DNA of 64,000 nucleotides from Prochlorococcus marinus CUG1417 (GTDB lineage Bacteria > Cyanobacteriota > Cyanobacteriia > PCC-6307 > Cyanobiaceae): contig NZ_JAAORN010000001.1 of assembly GCF_017695975.1 (NCBI RefSeq), forward strand, positions 310,001-374,000. Reading direction: 5' to 3'. The notes below the pieces were generated by a model. The model was not told the DNA's origin and did no database searches. It saw nothing but the letters and a program-made list of their open reading frames with translations. Shown here in pieces: positions 58,516 to 64,000 of the stretch (the first letter of the stretch is position 1; each line of letters begins with the position of its first letter). A program made the translations under genes and the position numbers.

Positions 58516-60614
58516 CTGAAGAAAAAATATTAGAAGATGATTTTTATGAGCAATTTTTACTTGAAATAAGTAATGAATCTATAGATAGCGGCTCAACTCC
58601 TCAAGAAGTATTTTTTAATCGCGTCACTGATTTACTTATAGAAGAAGGGGATATTAAAGATGCGATATATGCTCCTTTTCTTAGAACTGGTTTGCAATTT
58701 AATGGCTATGGTGGGAACCCATTGGAGGATAATAGAAAACTTACAATTTTTTTATCTGAATTTACCCAGTCAGAGCAATTAGAAGGCTTATACTCAAAAG
58801 ATTTAGATGCACTTTTAAAGAGAGGAACTAATTTTATATCTAAAATTACATCTAGAGAATTTCTGCAAATTGAAGAGAGTAATCCAGTGTTTTCTGCGAT
58901 ACAAACTCTATCAGTAAAGATGGATCTTTTATCTCAAATTAGAATAATAATTCTTACAAATAAATTAATAAAAATTAGATCAGATAGCATAAAAGCTCCA
59001 ATGATTGGAGAAATTAAAGCTCAAATTGGTATTTGTGATTATGAAAGAATTAAACAGCTTGAAAGTGGAATTGAAGAAAAACCTGAAATTATAATTGACT
59101 TGGAAGAAAGTCAAAATTCTTTACCAGTTTTGACTGCTCATAGTTCTGAAAGCTCTTATGAATCATATTTAACAGTTTTACCTGGGGATTTGATAGCGGA
59201 ATTATTTGATAAATGGGGTAATAGATTATTAGAAAAAAATGTAAGAGTTTTCTTACAAGCGACTACAAAAATCAATAGAGGTATTCGAGATACTATTCAG
59301 GATAAGCCATCAATGTTTTTTGCTTACAATAATGGTCTCACGGCTACTGCAGATGATGTAAAACTAAAGACATTACCAAATGGCGCAAGAACAATAACAA
59401 AAATAAATAATCTACAAATTGTAAATGGAGGACAAACTGTTTCTTCTATATATGCGGCTTCAAAATTTATAAATAAATTTAGTAAAGCTGATTTGAGTAA
59501 AGTTTATGTTCAAATGAAATTATCAAAAGTTCCCAAGGAATCTGAAGATGCCGATAGTTTTGTCTCAGATGTTTCCCGTTTTGCAAATACTCAAAATAAA
59601 GTAAATTTATCTGATTTTTCCTCCAACCACTCATTCCATGTACAGATAGAAAATTTATCTAAAAAAATCTCTGCTCCACCAGCTCCAAACTCTTTAAGAT
59701 CATCTCATTGGTTTTATGAAAGATCTAGGGGACAATATAAATCTGCTAAAAGTAGGAATAAAACTCAGGCTCAAAAGAAGATATTTGATAAAGAATTTCC
59801 CTCAAAACAAAAAATTGACAAAGTACAATTAGCTCTTTATCAGAATTTGTGGGATTGTAAAATCTTAGAGGTTATGAGGGGTAAAAATAATGCAAGCTAT
59901 TTATCTTTTTTTGATGGAATAGAAGAAGAATGGTCAAATAAAAGTTATCAATTTAATGAAAGATATTTTAAGGAGTTAGTTGCGAAAGCAATAATTTATA
60001 AAACTCTTGATAGAGAGACGAAGAAAGAGAGGTTTACGGATTTTAAAAGTACTGTAGTGGCATTTACTATTGGCCTTTTGGCTTTACATTTCAAGGATTC
60101 CAAATCAAAAAGATTTAATTTTATGAAAGTTTGGTCCGAACAATCTTTAACCCAAGATTTTATCGATGAATTACTTGGAGTTGCGAAAAATATTAATTAT
60201 TTAATTATGAACCCACCTGTTGGCATGAATAGAGATGTTCGTGAATATGCAAGAAAACCAGAATGTTGGCAGAATATCCAAAAAGCTAATATTCAATGGT
60301 CATCAAAATTGGAAAATTATCTTATATCTGCAAGTGAATACAACAAATTAGAAAAAGCAGAAAGAGAAAAAACGGCTAAAACAGAGGAATATGATTTGGT
60401 GAATAAGATTAAAAATGCGCCAAATATTATTTGGAAAGAAATTGAAGTTTGGCTTGGCGCGCAAACTAATATAAGAATCTCAGGTTCAGATTCAGATCTA
60501 TTACGTGATGCTCAAGGCATGAATGAAATTTTTTCTCCGAGTATAGGTCAGGCAAAAAGGTTATTTAATATCTATAACCTCGTTAAAGAGTTTGGTTTTG
60601 AGAAAGAATTATGA
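58512..60614 (+). CDS. AIPR family protein (abortive infection phage resistance)
   Basis: 700 residues of the AIPR family (PF10592). Hallmarks are RGIRDTIQDKPSMFFAYNNG, LTATADDVKL and LQIVNGGQTVSSIYAASK in the middle third, then RFANTQNKVNLSDFSSN. The family is linked to phage abortive infection and occurs with Z1 operons; its molecular activity is not settled. Last gene of the six-gene operon, followed by a terminator hairpin. Confidence 0.92.
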   Translation: MTEEKILEDDFYEQFLLEISNESIDSGSTPQEVFFNRVTDLLIEEGDIKDAIYAPFLRTGLQFNGYGGNPLEDNRKLTIFLSEFTQSEQLEGLYSKDLDALLKRGTNFISKITSREFLQIEESNPVFSAIQTLSVKMDLLSQIRIIILTNKLIKIRSDSIKAPMIGEIKAQIGICDYERIKQLESGIEEKPEIIIDLEESQNSLPVLTAHSSESSYESYLTVLPGDLIAELFDKWGNRLLEKNVRVFLQATTKINRGIRDTIQDKPSMFFAYNNGLTATADDVKLKTLPNGARTITKINNLQIVNGGQTVSSIYAASKFINKFSKADLSKVYVQMKLSKVPKESEDADSFVSDVSRFANTQNKVNLSDFSSNHSFHVQIENLSKKISAPPAPNSLRSSHWFYERSRGQYKSAKSRNKTQAQKKIFDKEFPSKQKIDKVQLALYQNLWDCKILEVMRGKNNASYLSFFDGIEEEWSNKSYQFNERYFKELVAKAIIYKTLDRETKKERFTDFKSTVVAFTIGLLALHFKDSKSKRFNFMKVWSEQSLTQDFIDELLGVAKNINYLIMNPPVGMNRDVREYARKPECWQNIQKANIQWSSKLENYLISASEYNKLEKAEREKTAKTEEYDLVNKIKNAPNIIWKEIEVWLGAQTNIRISGSDSDLLRDAQGMNEIFSPSIGQAKRLFNIYNLVKEFGFEKEL

Positions 60615-60678
60615 GAACAAATATAAAAAATTTTACAAAAATATTCTCTTTCGTTTTATACGTCCAATCCCTTTAAAT

Positions 60679-60703
60679 AACCCCCCCAAGGGGGGAAGTT
60701 ATT
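60679..60703. terminator. Bidirectional terminator between AIPR and integrase genes
   Basis: CCCCCC and GGGGGG around AA, flanked by ATAAC/GTTAT-like ends. A strong hairpin between two convergent genes, 65-90 bp past the AIPR stop. The 3' end of the integrase gene is directly to its right. Confidence 0.75.
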
Positions 60704-60706
60704 AAT

Positions 60707-61672
60707 TTAAAAACTTAATTGATAGTGACTGTATCTCATCAACATTTTTATATCTCTGTGTCCACTGCATGCACTTATCTCCAGAGTATTCATTCCTGAA
60801 CTCCACATTCTGCTTATAGCTATATGTCTTAGATCATGAAATCTTAGATTTTCTAAACCTGCTTTCTTCCTTGCTCTGTCAAATCCATTTCTTGCAGATC
60901 CCTTTGTCAGGTTTATTACACTTCCCTCTTTGCTTTTAAAGCTTTTGAGAAGTTCTTTTGCTTTCTGGGGCAAAGGAACCATTCTCATGGAACTGGAACT
61001 TCCTTTTGCCGCACATTCCTTTCTTTGGATACGAAGTCTGTTGTTCTTTAAATCGATATTTCTCCAGTTCAGGCTTAAAAGTTCAGAGAGGCGAAAGCCA
61101 GTGATCAGTGCAAGCTTTGTGAGTCTCAGGTGATTTGGGTTGGACATCTCAGACAGTTCATGTAAAAGTCTTTTCTCGTCTTGATCAGTGAAAAAAGGAG
61201 CCCTTGCATCTCCTGTTCCTCTCACTCTCAGTTGCCTTGCGGGATTGTCTTTTATTTCCGCTCCTCTTTCATCTCTTGCCCAGTCAATCAATACTCTCAA
61301 TATCCTCAGTTCCCGCATCACTGTATTTGGTTTCACCTTCAGTAATCGTTCATCTCGCCAGACTGCAAAATGCCTTATCTGCAGGTCTTTCAGAGGAATA
61401 CCTCCAAGCCAGCTTTCTGCCGTCACTCTGAGAGGATATTTTTCATTCTCCGCACTGCGGTGCAGTAGCACCGGACCATTTATATAGTCATTGATTGCCT
61501 CTCCCAGGGTGACGGGGATGTCATTTAAAACCCTTTTTGTTCTCTCTTCGACTGCTTCTGCCCATGATTGGGCCAGATCTCTGGAAAGAAATGTTCTTGA
61601 CCTTGGGCCCACATAATTCTTCCTTCTGATAAGGACCTGCCAGCCGCTGCCGCTTCTTCTGATTGTTGCCAT
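60707..61672 (-). CDS. Tyrosine recombinase/phage-type integrase
   Basis: 321 residues. The N-terminal part (about 1-60) is an arm-binding-like domain with RRSGSGWQVLIRRKNYVGPR. A core-binding domain follows (about 60-150), then the catalytic domain: GFRLSELLSLNW (Arg I), LRFHDLRHIAIS (HxxR, His and Arg II), GHRDIKMLMRYSHYQ (His/Lys III region and the Tyr nucleophile). All catalytic residues are intact. It starts 140 bp from the 3' end of tRNA-Thr(GGU). Codons are GC-richer than neighbours, like the SIMPL gene. Confidence 0.93.
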   Translation of the reverse strand: MATIRRSGSGWQVLIRRKNYVGPRSRTFLSRDLAQSWAEAVEERTKRVLNDIPVTLGEAINDYINGPVLLHRSAENEKYPLRVTAESWLGGIPLKDLQIRHFAVWRDERLLKVKPNTVMRELRILRVLIDWARDERGAEIKDNPARQLRVRGTGDARAPFFTDQDEKRLLHELSEMSNPNHLRLTKLALITGFRLSELLSLNWRNIDLKNNRLRIQRKECAAKGSSSSMRMVPLPQKAKELLKSFKSKEGSVINLTKGSARNGFDRARKKAGLENLRFHDLRHIAISRMWSSGMNTLEISACSGHRDIKMLMRYSHYQLSF

Positions 61673-61674
61673 TT

Positions 61675-61701
61675 AGGTGTCATCGTTTGTGTGATGCACC
61701 T
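61675..61701. repeat. Imperfect inverted repeat at the integrase start
   Basis: AGGTGTCATC and GATGCACCT (one base extra in the left arm) around GTTTGTGT, 3 bp upstream of the integrase start. Candidate operator for integrase autoregulation or accessory recombination site. Confidence 0.4.
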
Positions 61702-61726
61702 CCAAATATCTGCTTTTAAAACAGAA

Positions 61727-61754
61727 AAGTGGACCCGAAAACGGACGTCCACTT
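61727..61754. repeat. Inverted repeat between integrase and tRNA-Thr
   Basis: Perfect 8-bp arms AAGTGGAC and GTCCACTT around CCGAAAACGGAC. With the repeat at 61675 it sits in the 140-bp gap where the attachment site and arm sites of a tRNA-targeting recombinase would lie. Confidence 0.45.
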
Positions 61755-61812
61755 CTGAATAATTTCTTTGTGCGATAGTGGTAATCTCACTGATACCAAG
61801 CTACCCCGCGAG

Positions 61813-61884
<72 letters not shown>

Positions 61885-61894
61885 AATTTTAAAG

Positions 61895-61976
61895 TGGGCC
61901 GGGTTGGATTTGAACCAACGTAGGCAGAGCCAGCGGATTTACAGTCCGCCCCCTTTAACCACTCGGGCACCGACCC
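61895..61976 (-). tRNA. tRNA-Tyr (anticodon GUA)
   Basis: 82-nt class II tRNA with a long variable arm. Acceptor GGGTCGG/CCGGCCC, anticodon in CGGACTGTAAATCCG (GTA), T arm GGTTCAAATCC. It lies 10 bp from tRNA-Thr. Confidence 0.95.
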
Positions 61977-62078
61977 CCACTATTTGAACTTATCAGTTAA
62001 TGGACACTTTGTGTGAAATTGTTTTGGTTTTTTTGTTTCTTTCTAGATAGCATTTATAAAGAAAAGACTTTATTGCTG

Positions 62079-62519
62079 ATGAATATTTTATTGATAAATG
62101 GACCAAATCTAAATCTTTTGGGCACTAGAGAACCTGAAATATATGGTAATAAAACATTGAGTGATATAGAAAAAGATTTAACTAAAGTTGCTAAAGAAAA
62201 AAGTATTAATCTTGAATGTTTTCAAAGTAACCATGAAGGAGAAATAGTAGATAAAATTCAGGATTCCGTAAAAAGTATACAGGGAATTCTTATAAATGCT
62301 GGCGCTTTTACTCATACCTCGATTTCTATTCGTGACGCTTTAATTGGATCAAAAATTCCTTTTGTAGAGTTACATATTTCAAATATTTTCAGTAGAGAAG
62401 ATTTTCGTAAAGAATCTTTTCTTACAGATAAAGCTATAGGAATTATTAGTGGATTCGGCATATCAAGTTATTCCCTAGCTCTTGAAGGAATTATTGGATA
62501 TTTAAGTAGTAAAAATTAA
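62079..62519 (+). CDS. aroQ: Type II 3-dehydroquinate dehydratase (AroQ)
   Basis: Third step of the shikimate pathway, 3-dehydroquinate to 3-dehydroshikimate. From ATG 62079 it is 146 residues and starts [20 protein letters not shown] (catalytic Tyr follows in IYG). [32 protein letters not shown] and [20 protein letters not shown] complete the active site. An upstream extension (62013) is not typical for the family. Its stop is directly followed by the miaE ATG. Confidence 0.96.
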   Translation: MNILLINGPNLNLLGTREPEIYGNKTLSDIEKDLTKVAKEKSINLECFQSNHEGEIVDKIQDSVKSIQGILINAGAFTHTSISIRDALIGSKIPFVELHISNIFSREDFRKESFLTDKAIGIISGFGISSYSLALEGIIGYLSSKN

Positions 62520-63128
62520 ATGCTAGTCGATTTTAAAAGGCCCACCTCTTATATTAAATATTTATCGTCATTTACCTCAGATGAGTGGATCAAACTCGCA
62601 TTATCTAATCCAATAGATATTCTTCTTGACCATGCTCATTGTGAAAGAAAAGCAGCAGGAGTAGCTATTCAATTGATGTTTAGATATCCATCAGAACCAA
62701 ATCTGGCAGAAGTTCTTAGTCCAATAGCGAGAGAGGAATTAGAGCATTTTGAAAAAATACTTTATTTTTTAAAGGATCTTGGACATTCTCTTGAGTCCTT
62801 AAAACCGCCTCCATATGGAGCTGAATTGTCCAAGAATATAAGAAAGGAAGAGCCCAATAGAATGCTTGATAGTTTCTTAATCGCAGGACTTATTGAAGCA
62901 AGAAGTCATGAAAGATTAAGCTTGCTTGCGCTGAATTCTGAAGATAAATCGTTTAAATCCCTTTATGAGTCTCTGCTTGAGAGTGAGGCAAGACATTTTG
63001 GGGTTTACTGGAAACTAGCGCAAACTAAATTCTCTAAAAATCAAACTTTCAAAAGGTTAGAGGAATTGTCTGAAATTGAGTCATCAATACTAGCTGAAAC
63101 TTTTTTATTGCCAAGGATTCATAGCTAA
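62520..63128 (+). CDS. miaE: tRNA 2-methylthio-N6-isopentenyladenosine-37 hydroxylase (MiaE)
   Basis: Di-iron hydroxylase that modifies position 37 of tRNAs reading UNN codons. The 202 residues show LLDHAHCERKAAGVAIQL (first Glu/His), PIAREELEHFEKIL, IEARSHERLSLLALNS and LLESEARHFGVYWKL. They carry the E-x6-Y/ExxH-type iron ligands. It starts at the base after the aroQ stop, so probably co-transcribed. Confidence 0.92.
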   Translation: MLVDFKRPTSYIKYLSSFTSDEWIKLALSNPIDILLDHAHCERKAAGVAIQLMFRYPSEPNLAEVLSPIAREELEHFEKILYFLKDLGHSLESLKPPPYGAELSKNIRKEEPNRMLDSFLIAGLIEARSHERLSLLALNSEDKSFKSLYESLLESEARHFGVYWKLAQTKFSKNQTFKRLEELSEIESSILAETFLLPRIHS

Positions 63129-63144
63129 AGTTAATAAAATAAAA

Positions 63145-63900
63145 ATGATAATAAATAAGTTCTTAAGTTTACTTAATCGATATAAAACTGATTTACCAAC
63201 ATTCACCATCGTTGGTGTAGGCCCTGGAGATCCATCGCTTTTAACAATTGCTGCTGTGGATGCAATAAAAAAAGCGAAAGTTATAGTTTTTCCAATATCA
63301 GATGATAATAAAAAGAGTTTCGCTGCAGAAATAGTCAAGAGATACACCAAATTTAAAAAAAATGTACCTATCATCTTTCCAATGGCTAGGAAGGATTTTG
63401 ATCCAGATGAAATATGGTCTAATGCTGTAGAAAAAATTGTGAAATTTATACAAAATGGCGAATCAGTTGTTTTACTTTGTCTTGGAGATACTTCACTATT
63501 TGCAAGTTCTTCTAATATTTTGAGGTTAATAAAAAATAATCATGCGGAAATTATTACAAAAACAATACCTGGTATTTCCTCTATTTCAGCAGCAGCAGCT
63601 TTGAATGATTTTGATTTGGTAAAAAAAGGCGAGACATTGATCATCAAAGAATGTCCTTCTTCAGAATCTGAATTAACAACCCTAATTAGGGAAAGTAAGG
63701 CAAATAAAACGGTATTGGCAATTATGAAAGTTGGCAAAAGATGGAATTTAGTCAGGGAAATTTTAAAAAAAGAGGGTATCATCAATACATCATTAATAGC
63801 TTTAAGTGTTGGGATGCCTGATCAAATTATTCAATATGCATCCCAATATAAAAAGGAATTTATGCCTTATTTTTCTTTGATTTTGATAAGGTTAGATTAA
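63145..63900 (+). CDS. cobI: Precorrin-2 C20-methyltransferase (CobI/CbiL)
   Basis: SAM-dependent methylation at C20 in cobalamin corrin-ring synthesis. The 251 residues begin TIVGVGPGDPSLLTIAAVDA (signature GVGPGD, residues about 20-27). SVVLLCLGDTSLFASSSNIL, TIPGISSISAAAALNDFDLV and AIMKVGKRWNLVREILKKEG also fit the tetrapyrrole methylase fold. Prochlorococcus makes pseudocobalamin. Start ATG 63145, 16 bp after miaE. Confidence 0.93.
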   Translation: MIINKFLSLLNRYKTDLPTFTIVGVGPGDPSLLTIAAVDAIKKAKVIVFPISDDNKKSFAAEIVKRYTKFKKNVPIIFPMARKDFDPDEIWSNAVEKIVKFIQNGESVVLLCLGDTSLFASSSNILRLIKNNHAEIITKTIPGISSISAAAALNDFDLVKKGETLIIKECPSSESELTTLIRESKANKTVLAIMKVGKRWNLVREILKKEGIINTSLIALSVGMPDQIIQYASQYKKEFMPYFSLILIRLD

Positions 63901-64000
63901 TGTATAAAAAAGAAAAATTAGTTGAAAATCAATTTACATGGCCAATATGTAAGGATCTATTATTTCTTGTTCTTGAAGATAAGGTTAGTGACGTATTTGT
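63900..64000 (+). CDS. Start of an unrecognised protein (cut by window edge)
   Basis: The ATG shares its A with the cobI stop (TAATG). The visible 33 residues read MYKKEKLVENQFTWPICKDL and LFLVLEDKVSDVFV. Continues beyond the window. Not enough to name; the overlap indicates coupling to cobI. Confidence 0.6.
   Translation, partial: MYKKEKLVENQFTWPICKDLLFLVLEDKVSDVF

Noticed and set aside
60930-61487. Plus-strand frames opposite the integrase
   Set aside because: Shadow frames; the minus-strand integrase keeps all catalytic residues.

Overview
The window is a stretch of a high-light-type marine Prochlorococcus chromosome. The DNA is AT-rich and genes are small and tightly packed. The photosynthesis genes are cyanobacterial (psbT, psbB, psbM, petB, petD, psaE), and so are the min locus, the plastoquinol terminal oxidase, the carotene isomerase crtH and the 16S-tRNAIle-tRNAAla-23S-5S operon. 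Many of the tiny membrane proteins and DUF families (DUF1651, DUF3104, DUF3303, DUF3764, Nif11) are typical of marine picocyanobacteria. I cannot name the strain.

Layout. 0-12 kb is core: nrdR/psbT/psbB on minus; a 2Fe-2S ferredoxin, psbM, prmC, a Sua5/YrdC gene and a small membrane protein on plus; tRNA-Thr(UGU); then minE-minD-minC, an HD phosphohydrolase and ctpA on minus; petB-petD on plus; and a neutral invertase. 12.4-17.6 kb holds the rRNA operon. 17.6-42.7 kb is core and flexible genome: mutM, psaE, a LysM protein, aldehyde dehydrogenase, a double GNAT protein, PTOX, crtH, tatA, a Bcp peroxiredoxin, arfB, a CPBP protease, proline iminopeptidase, a photolyase/cryptochrome, tenA and thiD. 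Between them lie about two dozen very small genes, one structured candidate RNA (about 35.73-36.03 kb) and a cryptic Hli-like protein at 22.6 kb.

42.7-61.8 kb is accessory and has at least three layers. (1) A block of about 5.0 kb (42.73-47.68 kb) sits between two copies of a 63-64 bp direct repeat. It carries a 1202-residue predicted autotransporter adhesin with DUF285 repeats. The insertion has split a DUF3303-DUF3764 gene pair and left a stub of the missing partner at each end. (2) A tightly overlapping operon encodes DUF3764 and three small, mostly exported, proteins (47.76-49.88 kb). (3) An element of about 11.5 kb ends at tRNA-Thr(GGU). GC-richer genes at both edges (a SIMPL/DUF541 protein on the left, a tyrosine recombinase beside the tRNA on the right) enclose an AT-rich, translationally coupled defense operon: vsr, DNA cytosine-C5 methyltransferase, MORC-like GHKL ATPase, Z1-domain ATPase, PD-(D/E)XK protein and AIPR protein.

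The defense operon is the main biological system here. The methyltransferase would mark self DNA. Vsr would repair T:G mismatches that arise at methylated sites. The other four genes, joined by 1-4 nt overlaps, most likely form a restriction-like effector complex. The integrase at the 3' side of tRNA-Thr gives a plausible route of arrival, as in the tRNA-associated integrative elements (tycheposons) known in Prochlorococcus. 61.8-64 kb returns to core: tRNA-Thr, tRNA-Tyr, aroQ, miaE, cobI and the start of one further gene.
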